A stretch of DNA of 64,000 nt. It comes from Pseudomonadota bacterium. GTDB taxonomy: Bacteria; Desulfobacterota; Binatia; Binatales; Binataceae. How positions within the stretch are numbered: the first letter of the stretch is position 1; the number at the start of each line of letters is the position of its first letter. The notes under the pieces were generated by a model, which saw only the letters and a list, made by a program, of their open reading frames with translations, made no database searches and had not been told where the DNA came from. Positions 44,951 to 54,417 of this stretch are shown here, piece after piece. The position numbers were made by a program, and so were the translations under genes. The stretch lies in the NCBI GenBank assembly GCA_021324755.1, contig JAJPIL010000026.1, forward strand, positions 1-64,000, read 5' to 3'.

Positions 44951-45649
44951 CTATTTACTGTCGAACGAAGCGTCAAGCTGTTGAATTTTGTTCTTCACAA
45001 GCTCGACGAGCTTCGGGTAACCGTCGCGGTTGATCACGCGATTAAACTGGGTCCGGTAGTTGGAGATTAAGCTTATCTCGTCAACTAAAACGTCGTAAAC
45101 CTTCCAGTCATTATCCTTAAGCTCAAGGCGGTAAGTAACCTTAATCGGGTCACGGCCAGGTTGAATTATGTTCGTGTTCACTTGAGCGTAGTTAGGGCCC
45201 TCGTTGTAAACGTTGAGGAATTCGACTTTCTCGCCTGAGTAGTTAGCCGCTTTGCCAATATAGGTGTCTTCCATAAGCCGTCTGAACAGGTTGACGAATT
45301 CTTCCTGATCGCTCTTAGAAAGCTCGCGCCAATGGGGTCCGAGAGCCGAGCGCGCCATTGCAGTAAAATCAAGGTGGCCCTCCACTATTTCGCGCAAACG
45401 GTCGCGCAGCTTACGAGGAGAGTTTTTATAGGCCGGGTCATTGAGCACCGCAAGCACTTGATTGACGGTGTTTTTTACTTCTGTCATCGGATCTGGGGCA
45501 GCTAGAGCGACCCGCCCGTTTGCCCCTGCGAAATAAAGGATAACGACCGTTGCCACGCTCAGCACGGTCCATCCAAAACAGCCAAGGTTAACTTTTTGCG
45601 AACCGCCTAACTTCGGTGGTTCGATCCCTTCTAAACCGACTCTAACCAT
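44951..45649 (-). CDS. mlaC: MlaC family periplasmic phospholipid carrier
   Basis: Periplasmic carrier between MlaA and the MlaFEDB complex. The 232-residue protein has a hydrophobic segment at about residues 27-48, then family features: LREIVEGHLDFTAMARSALGPHWRELSKSDQEEFVNLF, an internal VNTNII beta strand, YRLELKDNDWKVYDVLVDEISLISNYRTQF and the terminal helix. An AGGAG precedes the ATG. A 270-base gap separates it from mlaD. Confidence 0.9.
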   Translation of the reverse strand: MVRVGLEGIEPPKLGGSQKVNLGCFGWTVLSVATVVILYFAGANGRVALAAPDPMTEVKNTVNQVLAVLNDPAYKNSPRKLRDRLREIVEGHLDFTAMARSALGPHWRELSKSDQEEFVNLFRRLMEDTYIGKAANYSGEKVEFLNVYNEGPNYAQVNTNIIQPGRDPIKVTYRLELKDNDWKVYDVLVDEISLISNYRTQFNRVINRDGYPKLVELVKNKIQQLDASFDSK

Positions 45650-45925
45650 CGCCAGTATCGCTCCTAGAGAGTGAAAGTAGCTGCAAGGTCGGCAAGCGTG
45701 ACTAGAGAAAACGGCCGTGCAAATTGTCTGCTTTTCTCGCTGCCCGAGCTAGTAGCTTTAGGTAACATCCAGAAAACAGAGCACCAAAGGGCTTTGCCCG
45801 AAACGCTGCCGCTTTGAGAAACCGGAGTCAATGAGTATGTGCTTTTAGTTTCGCGGTCACTGAGCCTCGCTAGCCGTGCGAGCAACTCTTTCTTCAAGAC
45901 TCGCGATGTCGCCTTTGCCGCTTGC

Positions 45926-46405
45926 CTACTTTGATTTTGTGCCGCCGGAACCCGTACTGCTGGAACCAAGATTGCTGATAAACTGTCCAATGGCATTCTC
46001 TAGAACGAAGGCCGACTCTGTCTGTCGTAGAGTATCGCCATTGGCCAAGTAGTGATCGCTTGCCCCGGGTGATATGGCCAAATATTTATCCCCGATTATA
46101 CCACGCGTTCGCACAGCTGCCACGGCATCATCATCGACTTTAACGCCGTCTCTTAGCCATATCGCCACACGTGCCCGTCCGTCTACTAGCTGAATTCCAG
46201 CGACTTTGCCAACCTGCACGCCAGCGATTTCGACCGCGTCGCCATTTTTCAGACCGCTTATATTGTCGAAATTCGCGTATATTACGTAACCTTTGGGCGA
46301 GAATAACTCGACATTACCCAAGCGCAAAGAAAGGTAGGCCAGAGCCGCGATTCCTACGAGGACAAAGATTCCAACAATCAGCTGCGTGGTCCGAGTAACG
46401 TACAT
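45926..46405 (-). CDS. mlaD: MlaD family (MCE domain) phospholipid transport protein
   Basis: Inner-membrane-anchored MCE protein (159 residues), the hexameric periplasmic ring of the Mla complex. One N-terminal membrane helix (LIVGIFVLVGIAALAYLSLRLG) is followed by the MCE domain with VIYANFDNISGLKNGDAVEIAGVQVGKV and GIIGDKYLAISPG. It starts one base after the mlaF stop. The C-terminal tail is short and serine/glycine-rich. Confidence 0.93.
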   Translation of the reverse strand: MYVTRTTQLIVGIFVLVGIAALAYLSLRLGNVELFSPKGYVIYANFDNISGLKNGDAVEIAGVQVGKVAGIQLVDGRARVAIWLRDGVKVDDDAVAAVRTRGIIGDKYLAISPGASDHYLANGDTLRQTESAFVLENAIGQFISNLGSSSTGSGGTKSK

Positions 46406-47233
46406 CTAGCGAGCTTCCACCCGTAGCGTAGGTTTAGTTTGGAGTGACTCTTCGTCTTCAGCGATCTCCTCGCCGGCGAGAAATGCCTTAAAAATCGGAT
46501 CGTCGGCGTGCGTCACGTCGCCGACGTCACCATAAAGCCTAATTTTTCCCTTGTACATAAAAGCAACTTTATCGGAAATGTGAAACACTTGTGGCACGTC
46601 ATGGCTTACTAGTACGGCGCTCAAGCCAAGCCGCTGCTGAGTTTGTCTAATCAGGTTGTGAATTGCTCCCGAGCGGGTAGGGTCGAGTCCGGTCGTGGGT
46701 TCGTCGAGAAGCAAGATCTGAGGATCTTGAATTAGCGCGCGCGCCAGAGCCACTCGCTTTTGCATCCCACCGCTTATTTCCGACGGGTACTTGTGTTCTG
46801 CTCCTTCCAATCCCACAGCAGCGAGTTTCTCGCGCACCCGCCGCTCGATTTCGCTTCTCGGCAGCCTAGTTCGTTCGACCAGGGGAAACGCGACGTTTTC
46901 GAAAACCGTTAGCGAGTCAAACAGCGCTCCAGCTTGAAAAAGCATCCCGAACTTCTGCCGAACGCGGTCGAGCTCGCGCCACGAAAGACTCGTTACATCT
47001 TCGCCGTCGATAAAAATTTTTCCGCTATTCGGGCGCAGCAGAAAGTTAAGATGCTTGAGCAGCACCGTTTTTCCGCACCCGCTAGGCCCCACGATCGTCG
47101 TGATTAGCCCACGTGGGCACCTAAGCGTAACCCGATCGAGGACAACCTGCGAACCGAAGCGTCTAGTTAGCTCCCAAACCTCTATCGCGTAGTCAGTCGA
47201 ACGATTGGCGTTGTCAGCAGACGGCGACGTCAT
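46406..47233 (-). CDS. mlaF: MlaF family phospholipid ABC transporter ATP-binding protein
   Basis: ATPase subunit (275 residues) of the Mla complex. Walker A is VGPSGCGKTVLLKHL, the ABC signature is SGGMQKRVALARAL, and Walker B is ILLLDEPTTGLDP. The C-terminal DVTHADDPIFKAFLAGE resembles MlaF-type ATPases. The gene lies between mlaE and mlaD in the typical order. Confidence 0.94.
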   Translation of the reverse strand: MTSPSADNANRSTDYAIEVWELTRRFGSQVVLDRVTLRCPRGLITTIVGPSGCGKTVLLKHLNFLLRPNSGKIFIDGEDVTSLSWRELDRVRQKFGMLFQAGALFDSLTVFENVAFPLVERTRLPRSEIERRVREKLAAVGLEGAEHKYPSEISGGMQKRVALARALIQDPQILLLDEPTTGLDPTRSGAIHNLIRQTQQRLGLSAVLVSHDVPQVFHISDKVAFMYKGKIRLYGDVGDVTHADDPIFKAFLAGEEIAEDEESLQTKPTLRVEAR

Positions 47234-47266
47234 CTACAGAAAGACCCTAAACAGTAAACCTTTGCC

Positions 47267-48046
47267 CTACAAAAGAACAGATGTCAAAAAGTAGTCCCAC
47301 AGAAGGATTAACACGCTGGAGAGCACCACAGCCTCGGTCGTAGCCTGGCTGACGCCGGTTGCCATACGGGCAGCGTGATAGCCCTTGTAGCAGCATACCC
47401 AGGCGACGGTTAGGCCAAAGACCAGCGACTTCCACAGGCCCGTTGCCACATCGTGCGGGGTGAGATTGTCGACGATGCCGTTGAAATAGCTCGCCGCCGG
47501 CGCTCCCATCAGTCCCACACCTACCGCATATCCTCCGAAGATGCCAACTACGTCGAAAATCGCAGTTAGAAGTGGAAAGCTTATCAAAGCGGCAACGATA
47601 CGAGGCGAGACGAGATACTGGATCGGGTTTATCGCCATTACGGTCAGCGCGTCTACTTGCTCGGTTACTTGCATCGAGCCGAGCTCGGCCGCCATCGCCG
47701 ACCCCGCTCGCGCTGTTACCATCAAGGCTGCCAGTACTGGGCCAAGTTCTCTCACCAGCACCAGGGCAACTACGGTCCCCAACGCCGCCTCAGAACCGAA
47801 GCGTCGCAACGTGTTGTAACCTTGAAGCCCTAACACCATGCCGGTAGCCCAAGCGATTAGCGTAATCAAAAAAACCGAATCAGCTCCAATCAGTCGAATC
47901 TGCCGAATCGCGAGCCGCGGCTTGTACGGTGGCAAAATCGCATACGCGGCAGCCATGGCGAGAAAAATTCCAAAGCGTCCCAGGGCCGCTACGGATTCAA
48001 TAGTCTGTGCGCCAAGTAGCCTAATCGGTTCAGTTAAGAAATTCAT
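47267..48046 (-). CDS. mlaE: MlaE family phospholipid ABC transporter permease
   Basis: Inner-membrane permease (259 residues) with about five to six membrane segments. Characteristic are GMVLGLQGYNTLRRFG, VLVRELGPVLAALMVTARAGSAMAAELGSMQVTEQVDAL and VSPRIVAALISFPLLTAIFD, which form the conserved coupling region. It is the first gene of the mla operon. MlaB (STAS) is missing, as in many non-enteric genomes. Confidence 0.94.
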   Translation of the reverse strand: MNFLTEPIRLLGAQTIESVAALGRFGIFLAMAAAYAILPPYKPRLAIRQIRLIGADSVFLITLIAWATGMVLGLQGYNTLRRFGSEAALGTVVALVLVRELGPVLAALMVTARAGSAMAAELGSMQVTEQVDALTVMAINPIQYLVSPRIVAALISFPLLTAIFDVVGIFGGYAVGVGLMGAPAASYFNGIVDNLTPHDVATGLWKSLVFGLTVAWVCCYKGYHAARMATGVSQATTEAVVLSSVLILLWDYFLTSVLL

Positions 48047-48345
48047 TGGCGAAAAGAGAGAAGCTGGCCTACGTAATTGAGTGCAGCAGGGTCGTCGCTT
48101 TCGAAGAGCTCGGACTGATTTCCCGGGGCAAATAAAGCGCCCTTAAATGTCGAGTCCTCGCCTTGTAGTGGCCCTTTAGAAAGTCGCTCAATTAATACTA
48201 GCGTCATTGCTCCCGTTTTCACCTTCGACCCACTGGCCCCTATTTAACCGATACGCGTCGACTCGCTTACGAGGCTTGCAAAGTTGCGCGGAACCGGAAA
48301 AGCCTCGGTCTTCTGCCTTACGGTAACCGGAAACACCGATGCTGC

Positions 48346-48993
48346 TCAATCGCCAAGAAGACCGAGCCTCGTAAGCTCGCGAAACGTGTGACCTGCGCTT
48401 GCGGCTTGAATAAACTGAGCGATATCCTCGGGCCGGTCGAGATCGAGTGCGGCACGCCAGCAAGGAAAAATCACTTGCTCCACTCCTGCAAGGCGGCACT
48501 CACCGATGTGGCGAGCGAGGCTACGCGGCCCGAATCGCGTCTTGATTACGTCAGGCGGGCGCCTAAGGACCATGTTGGTCCCCGTGCCTTCACGCGACGG
48601 GGTCAGAACCACGCAGCGCGCTTTAGCTTGGGCCGCTTCGAACATCGCGTCAATATCGTCGGGTGTCACCAAGGGAATATCCGACAGCACGACGGCAAGC
48701 TCGCGCGCACCGGCTGCTGCCAGATGTGCGGTTGCAAACTTGACGGCAGCATTCAAGCCGCGTGGAAAACGTTCGTCAAGTGCAATCGCACCCATTTCTC
48801 GGGCCGTAGATAACATTTCTGCTTCAGAGCTTACAACCGCTACCCTGTCAGGTGAACGCGCGGCGAGTGCCGCTTCAAGTACGTCGAGGTACATCGCTCG
48901 CGCCAGAGCTCGACGTTGAGCATCCGAAAAACGTTTGCCTAATCGCGTCTTTGCGACGCTTAATGCTTTTGCAGGAATTAGCACAACGCGCAC
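48346..48993 (-). CDS. cofC: 2-phospho-L-lactate guanylyltransferase
   Basis: CofC/FbiD activates phospholactate or phosphoenolpyruvate with GTP, the first dedicated step in coenzyme F420 side-chain synthesis. The N-terminal LIPAKALSVAKTRLG is the family signature; VVLSDIPLVTPDDID and LTPSREGTGTNMVLRRPPDVI are also typical. The length is 215 residues. It connects to the two F420-dependent oxidoreductases at 8.3 and 19.6 kb, showing that the cofactor is probably made by this organism. Confidence 0.9.
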   Translation of the reverse strand: MRVVLIPAKALSVAKTRLGKRFSDAQRRALARAMYLDVLEAALAARSPDRVAVVSSEAEMLSTAREMGAIALDERFPRGLNAAVKFATAHLAAAGARELAVVLSDIPLVTPDDIDAMFEAAQAKARCVVLTPSREGTGTNMVLRRPPDVIKTRFGPRSLARHIGECRLAGVEQVIFPCWRAALDLDRPEDIAQFIQAASAGHTFRELTRLGLLGD

Positions 48994-49201
48994 AAGCTCC
49001 TCATTATAGTCAAACTGCTATGCGTGTCATAACGCCCGAGCGCTGCCCGTGAGCCTCTCGCCAAAAAGTTTGCGCCTTTCTACCGTGTGAACATTAAGCC
49101 TGGCCGATCACCATTTCGACGCCGACTCGCCTACCTTCGCCATAATTGTGGCTAGCGTTAACTTGTGGTGTGAGGTAAGGTTTACGAGCTCGAGAAGGTC
49201 G

Positions 49202-49492
49202 ATGCGTGCCGCTTGGATCATGCTTATTACCGCTGGGTTATTGTTCTTTTCGTCGTGGCTCGCCAAAACTTCTAGCCGTATCCTTGCTCAAGTTGCAGCG
49301 CCTGCACCTCCAGCTCCGCTCGCGCCCTCGCAAGGAGGTGCACTTCGGTTGGCGCCGGGGCAGTATCAAGGTCTTGGGGCCGAGAACACGGACCAAAGCT
49401 TGGAAAATCCGTATCGCTGGAATGCCGCGCCGCCAGTAACTCCTTTCGTTTTTCCGGTGACTCCGATCCCTATGTTAACTCCCCATCCATAG
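49202..49492 (+). CDS. small secreted proline-rich protein
   Basis: From the ATG at 49202 (AGAAGG upstream) the 96-residue product has a clear signal peptide (MRAAWIMLITAGLLFFSSWLA) and a proline/alanine-rich mature part (PAPPAPLAPSQGG) without known motifs. The track's extra 18 N-terminal residues are probably not translated. No function can be assigned. It may sit at the cell surface or in the periplasm. Confidence 0.55.
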   Translation: MRAAWIMLITAGLLFFSSWLAKTSSRILAQVAAPAPPAPLAPSQGGALRLAPGQYQGLGAENTDQSLENPYRWNAAPPVTPFVFPVTPIPMLTPHP

Positions 49493-49940
49493 CGAGGATG
49501 CATCTGCCGCCTGTGCCGGAATACGGGCGTCGTGCAAATGGCTCGGTTTGGCTTCGAAGTTGCGACATCTCTGGGAGATTGTAGAAACGCGGAGGTTAGG
49601 TCGTAGCGCACTGGCGGAAAACACGTCAAGTTTTAGTGGTTTCTTCGCAGCACTCGAAATCCTTTTCCGTTGCTCGATTCAGCCACTGGGCTCCGGTTAC
49701 GTTTCGTTTTTTAAGGCCTTGTCACTGTTAAGGATGGTGTGCAGAGTGGGAAATTTATAGGCGCCCAGTTGCGAGCGCTTGACTAAAATTCGCTTGGCGT
49801 CCAAAGTTTCAGTTGGTTGCAGAAGCACTGTCGAGAGATCAACCGCGCAAGTTTATCCCTTTGTTCGCTATGCTACGAGGGGGTTAATTTGCACCCTAAC
49901 AATGTTGGGCGAATTTCGTAACGCTTCTGCGAGTTCGACT
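49493..49940. other. intergenic region upstream of TPR lipoprotein
   Basis: No gene recognised; a 70-codon ORF at 49548 lacks family features. Short TA-rich tracts may be promoter elements. Confidence 0.35.
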
Positions 49941-50870
49941 ATGATGCGAGAAGTACCAGTGAAAAAGTACGCAAGATGGGTGTCGTGGTGCGGCCGCGTT
50001 TTGGCGGCGGCGTTGTTGGCGGGTGTGGCGGTCGGATGTCATCGCGACTCAGTGGGGAGATACCTGGAGGCTGGACGGGAGGCGATGCAGCACAATCGCC
50101 TTGGGCAAGCAGAGCAAAACCTGAACGCTGCGGAAAAACTCGCCCCATCCGATCCGAAGGTTCATCGCGCGCTCGGGGAGTTTTATGTATTGAAACACAA
50201 TACAGACGCGGCTCGCCAAGAGTTTACGCGTGCGATCGAGCTAGATCCCAAAGATATAGCTTCGCGCCTGGAACTTGCTCGCTTGCTTGTCCAATTGTCG
50301 CGGATCGGGTCCGCGCAGGAGCAGTACCTGGCCGTAGTAGCCTACGATCCGGCTAACGTCGACGCTCATTTCGGCCTTGGCGAGATCTACCGCTCCCAGG
50401 GCAAGGCCGACGAGGCCGAGCGCGAATTGCGAACCGTCCTGGGTCTGGCTCCCAAGGACGCAGAAGCCCATTACGCACTGGCGATGCTCTTAAGTTCTCA
50501 GAGCGGGCGCCAGCAGGAAGCCCAGGCGGAGCTGATGACCGTACGCGCGCTAAATCCGAGCCTGTTGCCGCCTACGACGGTTGTCAATGAGGCCAATCCG
50601 GCTCCATCCAACCCAGCCCAAGCTCAGTCGTCTAAACCGCAGCCTAATGCTGCGGAGGCCGCGGCTGAAAAGATAAAGTCAGTCAAGCAAAAACGGTTTT
50701 TGCTGTCGCACGACTCGCCCGTCTATAACGACCCCGACGAGAAAAGCAAAGTGGTCGCGCGAGTTCACCGCGGAAAGTACGTTATGGTGACTGGCGTCGG
50801 CGACAAGTGGTTGAGGGTAAGATTACGTACCGGTATCGTGGGCTTTATCCCCATTACCGCAGTCGAATAA
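49941..50870 (+). CDS. TPR-repeat lipoprotein with C-terminal SH3 domain
   Basis: Started at the ATG-ATG before the signal, this protein of about 309 residues has a lipoprotein signal (RVLAAALLAGVAVGC). Four or five TPR repeats follow (GQAEQNLNAAEKLAPSDP, DAARQEFTRAIELDPKDI, AQEQYLAVVAYDPANVD, EAERELRTVLGLAPKDA). A proline/glutamine linker leads to a bacterial SH3 domain (SPVYNDPDEKSKVVARVHRGKYVMV...WLRVRL) at the end. A GTG at 49959 with GAGAAG upstream is an alternative start. It is likely anchored in the outer membrane and involved in protein assembly or cell-wall contact. Confidence 0.82.
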   Translation: MMREVPVKKYARWVSWCGRVLAAALLAGVAVGCHRDSVGRYLEAGREAMQHNRLGQAEQNLNAAEKLAPSDPKVHRALGEFYVLKHNTDAARQEFTRAIELDPKDIASRLELARLLVQLSRIGSAQEQYLAVVAYDPANVDAHFGLGEIYRSQGKADEAERELRTVLGLAPKDAEAHYALAMLLSSQSGRQQEAQAELMTVRALNPSLLPPTTVVNEANPAPSNPAQAQSSKPQPNAAEAAAEKIKSVKQKRFLLSHDSPVYNDPDEKSKVVARVHRGKYVMVTGVGDKWLRVRLRTGIVGFIPITAVE

Positions 50871-50911
50871 TTAAGCGGAGCGGTCGGAACGATACCTAGA
50901 AAACAAAAGGG

Positions 50912-51628
50912 ATGAAGGATATGGTCGAGGTTGAGATCGCACAGGAAATGTTGAGTTTTCCCGGACCTGCCTGCGAGCTCGAGGCCTGGATTGCGAAGCC
51001 TGTTCAAGGCGGGCCGTTTCCAGCGGTCGTGGTGATCCAGGAATGGTGGGGACTGAATGACCATATCAAGGATGTTGCGTCGCGGTTTGCTAGAGAGGGC
51101 TACTTCGCCGTGGCGCCCGACCTGTACTCGCGGCTTGGGCACAAGGTTACGGCCGATCCTAATGAAGCAGCGCAACTTATGATGTCGCTTCAAAAGCGCG
51201 ACGGCGTGGCTGATTTGAAGAGCACCGTGGAGTGGGTGGGCCAGCGCAAGGAGGTTAACGGCCAGAAGGTTGGAGTGATCGGGTTTTGCATGGGCGGCAG
51301 CTATGCGCTGCTTCTGGCCTGCGCGAGCGATAAAGTAAATGCGGTAGCGGCGTTTTATGGAGAGGTCCCCGACGACGCGGAACTCGCAAAGCTTTCCTGC
51401 CCCGTCCTTTATTTCTGGGGCGACCAAGATCCCTGGATCAAGCGCCAAGACGTAGAGCGTTTAGCCGCAGTCCTCAAGAAGCGCTCGGTGCCCGGTGAGG
51501 TGAAAATCTATGAGGGGCGCCAACACGCGTTCTTTAATGATACGCGTAAGGACGTCTACGATGAGGCAGCGGCTAAGGATGCATGGGCCCGCGTGCTTGA
51601 CCTGTTCGCGCGCCACTTGCGGAGCTGA
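50912..51628 (+). CDS. dienelactone hydrolase family protein
   Basis: The 238-residue alpha/beta hydrolase belongs to the dienelactone hydrolase family, with the nucleophile cysteine in GVIGFCMGGSYALLLA, the acid in FWGDQDPWI and the histidine in EGRQHAFFND. GPFPAVVVIQEWWGLNDHIKDVASRFAREGYFAVAPDLY is a hallmark segment. True DLH acts in chlorocatechol degradation, but many homologues have other carboxylester substrates. Either of two close ATGs may be the start. It follows the TPR gene by about 40 bases. Confidence 0.9.
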   Translation: MKDMVEVEIAQEMLSFPGPACELEAWIAKPVQGGPFPAVVVIQEWWGLNDHIKDVASRFAREGYFAVAPDLYSRLGHKVTADPNEAAQLMMSLQKRDGVADLKSTVEWVGQRKEVNGQKVGVIGFCMGGSYALLLACASDKVNAVAAFYGEVPDDAELAKLSCPVLYFWGDQDPWIKRQDVERLAAVLKKRSVPGEVKIYEGRQHAFFNDTRKDVYDEAAAKDAWARVLDLFARHLRS

Positions 51629-51643
51629 CAGCATCAGAGCCGC

Positions 51644-52495
51644 TTAAGGTTTTCGACAGTCGGCCAAATCAAGCAGCTCGCGTGCGGTCTTCAGACCGAG
51701 CGCGCGGGCGCGATCGAGCATAAGCAAAAGAAGCTGCGCGGCGAGATGTGCGTCGCCATAGGCTCGATGGCGTCGGCCCTGCTTTAAGTTGAAAGCGCGG
51801 GCGAGGGAGTCGAGGCTATACGAGCCTAACCTGGGGAACAAAGTGCGCGAAAGTTTTAACGTACAAAGGACGGGGTTTTTGATGCCCAGGTGAAACAGGC
51901 GACGAAACTCGAGATCTATGAACTTTACGTCGAACGCCGCATTGTGAGCGGTTAACACGTCAAGGCCGAGAAATTGTCTAAAAGATGGTAGAACTTCCTC
52001 TATGGGTGGGGCACTTCTTAGGGTTGACTCGCGAATGCCGGTCAGACGGCTTACGAACGAACTTAGTTTACCTTCGGGTTTCACAAGGCTCTGGAAGCTG
52101 GCGGTAATTTTGTAGCCAATTACTCGAAAGGCTCCTATCTCAATAATTTGTCCTGCTTGCGTCGCTAGACCATTCGTTTCGAGATCGACGACAACAAAAC
52201 CAGCCTCGTCGATCGGTGCCTGGGCGCTATCGAAGGATTGCACGCGCCATTTGCCTGATGTCGAATCGAAAGCAAAATTCGGATCGGCACCGAGCAGCTC
52301 GTGAAATATAGCCCGTGCGATTGGCTTCGATCGGGGCGGGTTCGAAAAAAGCAACTGCAGAAGTTCGTCTTCGCTTTGTCCCGAAGGATGGCGGCGAAGA
52401 TGAGCGTACAAACGTTCTCTGAGCGAGAATGGGCTATCACCGAGTGACGCTGGATCGCTAGTTGGGGCCGCGGGGATGCTTTTTTGGAAGAGCAT
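51644..52495 (-). CDS. DEDDh 3'-5' exonuclease (DNA polymerase III epsilon-like)
   Basis: The protein has 283 residues. Residues 1-85 form an extra winged-helix-like region (LRERLYAHLRRHPSGQSEDELLQLLF). The exonuclease domain then begins with FVVVDLETNGLATQAGQIIEIGAFRV, where the Asp and Glu bind metal, continues through LTAHNAAFDVKFIDLEFRR, and ends with HRAYGDAHLAAQLLL carrying the catalytic His and Asp. Such proteins act in DNA repair or proofreading. It converges with the DLH gene. Confidence 0.9.
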   Translation of the reverse strand: MLFQKSIPAAPTSDPASLGDSPFSLRERLYAHLRRHPSGQSEDELLQLLFSNPPRSKPIARAIFHELLGADPNFAFDSTSGKWRVQSFDSAQAPIDEAGFVVVDLETNGLATQAGQIIEIGAFRVIGYKITASFQSLVKPEGKLSSFVSRLTGIRESTLRSAPPIEEVLPSFRQFLGLDVLTAHNAAFDVKFIDLEFRRLFHLGIKNPVLCTLKLSRTLFPRLGSYSLDSLARAFNLKQGRRHRAYGDAHLAAQLLLLMLDRARALGLKTARELLDLADCRKP

Positions 52496-52622
52496 ACCTA
52501 GGTCTGTTCAGCAACCTTATGGCGGCACGCAAGGGTTGCGGAAACGGAAGAGTCCAGTTCCGATGCGCTAATTGACAGCCTGCGTTGCCTGCTATAGCCT
52601 CAAGGTAAGCAGAATCTGGTCT

Positions 52623-52940
52623 ATGTTTGCAATTGTAAAGACGGGCGGCAAACAATACCGTGTAAGCGTTGGTGGTCAGCTCATCGTCGAGCGGATCGAG
52701 GGTGAAGTGGGGCAGGAAGTCACCCTTGACCAAGTGTTGGCTATTGACGGTGATGGTCAGCGGCGAATTGGAACACCCGTAGTGCCCGGCGCTCAGGTGC
52801 GTGCGAAAATACTTGCGCAGCCGCGCGGCACGAAGGTCATTGTATTTAAGAAGAAGCGGCGCAAAAATTACCGCCGCAAGCGAGGCCACCGACAAGAGCT
52901 TACCGTTTTGAAGGTTACGGAGATCTGCTGTGGCTCATAA
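52623..52940 (+). CDS. rplU: 50S ribosomal protein L21
   Basis: The 105-residue protein begins with [25 protein letters not shown] and has a basic core ([24 protein letters not shown]). The track starts 17 residues too early. It opens the conserved rplU-rpmA-obgE block; the rpmA start lies inside its last codons, indicating coupling. Confidence 0.94.
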   Translation: MFAIVKTGGKQYRVSVGGQLIVERIEGEVGQEVTLDQVLAIDGDGQRRIGTPVVPGAQVRAKILAQPRGTKVIVFKKKRRKNYRRKRGHRQELTVLKVTEICCGS

Positions 52941-53232
52941 GAAAGGTCAAGGTTCAACTAGGAACGGCCGAGACAGTCCAGGGCAGCGTCGCGGCATAAA
53001 GCGTTTTGCGGGCGAATTTGTGCGAGCCGGGAATATTCTCGTACGCCAGCTCGGGACGAAGATTCATCCGGGCCGGAACGTCGGCATGGGCCGAGATTTC
53101 ACCCTGTACGCGCGCGTGGATGGGATCGTGAAGTATCGAACCCGAGGCGATGGGCGTAAGGAGGTTGAAGTGTTGGCGTTGAGGCCCGGCGAGATTCAAA
53201 CCTCAACCCAGGAGGCTGCGGGGCTAGCCTAG
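52930..53232 (+). CDS. rpmA: 50S ribosomal protein L27
   Basis: The 100-residue protein starts with a GTG giving [26 protein letters not shown], and continues [28 protein letters not shown]. The N terminus reaches the peptidyl transferase centre in the ribosome. It overlaps rplU by 11 bases. The C-terminal tail is slightly longer than the usual 85 residues. Confidence 0.94.
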   Translation: MAHKKGQGSTRNGRDSPGQRRGIKRFAGEFVRAGNILVRQLGTKIHPGRNVGMGRDFTLYARVDGIVKYRTRGDGRKEVEVLALRPGEIQTSTQEAAGLA

Positions 53233-53394
53233 CCCTGGCAAGTTTACATTGCTCTCTCGTCAAGGTGCGCACGTCCCTGCCGCGCCTTGAAGGTCTTGTT
53301 ACGGCGCGCTACAACGCTTTGTCGCGTCTTCCGGCGTTCTTTGCTCCCTTAGGCTGTGGCGCTTTGTCATAGCCTGTATAATCCCATTCTAGAG

Positions 53395-54417
53395 ATGGCT
53401 CGTTTCGTTGATGAAGCGCGAGTGTTCGTACGCGCCGGCAAAGGCGGGGACGGAGCGATCGCGTTTTTGCGGGAGAAGTTTCGCCCTTTCGGCGGACCCG
53501 CCGGAGGCGACGGGGGCAAGGGGGGCGACGTAGTGTTTGAGGCCGACGAAGGCAGCCTCACCCTGCTCGATTTCAAGTATCGTCCAGTGTTAATTGCCAA
53601 AAACGGCGAAAACGGGCGGGGTAAGGGACAGCACGGTCGCTCGGGAGACGACCTCGTAGTCAAAGTGCCCGTCGGAACGGTCGTTCTGGATGAGGCTACC
53701 GGAGAGGTAATTGCGGAGCTTCTGGCAGACGGTCAGCGGGCTGTCGTCGCCAAAGGCGGCCGTGGAGGCTTGGGTAACAAACATTTCGCTACCCCAACTT
53801 GCCGTGCACCGCGAATAGCTACGCCCGGACGTCCGGGAGAGGAACGCTACCTGCGTCTAGAGCTCAAGTTGATAGCCGACGTTGGGCTGGTAGGGTTGCC
53901 AAATGCTGGCAAGTCGACCTTGCTCGCTGCGCTAACCGGCGCGAAGCCCAAAATTGCACCTTATCCGTTTACAACTCTGGTGCCGAATCTTGGGCGCGTA
54001 ATTACGGATTTAGGTCAAGGATACACCGTTGCTGATATACCTGGATTGATCAAGGGAGCTCACCTTGGACAGGGTCTGGGTATTCGATTCTTGCGCCATT
54101 TGGCGCGCACTCGAGCTCTCGTCTTTGTCGTGGATATTGCTTCAGATGTCGAGACGGCCCTATCAACGCTCAAGCAGGAACTTGAAGCTTTCGACCACTC
54201 TCTGCTCGAGCGCCCATCGATTGTCGCACTGAACAAGGTTGACCTGGTAACTAGCGACGTTGTGGCCGACAAGATTGCGCAGGCAAAACTTATGGGGTTG
54301 GGCGATGTATACCCGATTTCGGCGCGCTATCAAAAAGGGCTAGCCGCATTGGTCGAGGCCGTAAAGGCGAAAGTAGCAGGGTTGCTCGCAAGTTCGAATG
54401 TCGCAACTGGCGTATAA
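53395..54417 (+). CDS. obgE: Obg family GTPase ObgE/CgtA
   Basis: The 340-residue GTPase takes part in large-subunit ribosome assembly and stress response. The Obg fold with glycine-rich loops (GKGGDGAIAFLREKFRPFGGPAGGDGG) covers about residues 1-158. The G domain follows with VGLPNAGKSTLLAAL, DIPGLIKGAHLGQGLG and NKVDL. There is no OCT domain. The start is the ATG giving MARFVDEARVFVRAG. It overlaps proB by 20 bases. Confidence 0.95.
   Translation: MARFVDEARVFVRAGKGGDGAIAFLREKFRPFGGPAGGDGGKGGDVVFEADEGSLTLLDFKYRPVLIAKNGENGRGKGQHGRSGDDLVVKVPVGTVVLDEATGEVIAELLADGQRAVVAKGGRGGLGNKHFATPTCRAPRIATPGRPGEERYLRLELKLIADVGLVGLPNAGKSTLLAALTGAKPKIAPYPFTTLVPNLGRVITDLGQGYTVADIPGLIKGAHLGQGLGIRFLRHLARTRALVFVVDIASDVETALSTLKQELEAFDHSLLERPSIVALNKVDLVTSDVVADKIAQAKLMGLGDVYPISARYQKGLAALVEAVKAKVAGLLASSNVATGV

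Noticed and set aside
45664-45996. 110-codon minus-strand ORF between mlaD and mlaC
   Set aside because: It overlaps the mlaD end in another frame and has low-complexity composition with no family pattern. The 276-base gap may be untranslated.
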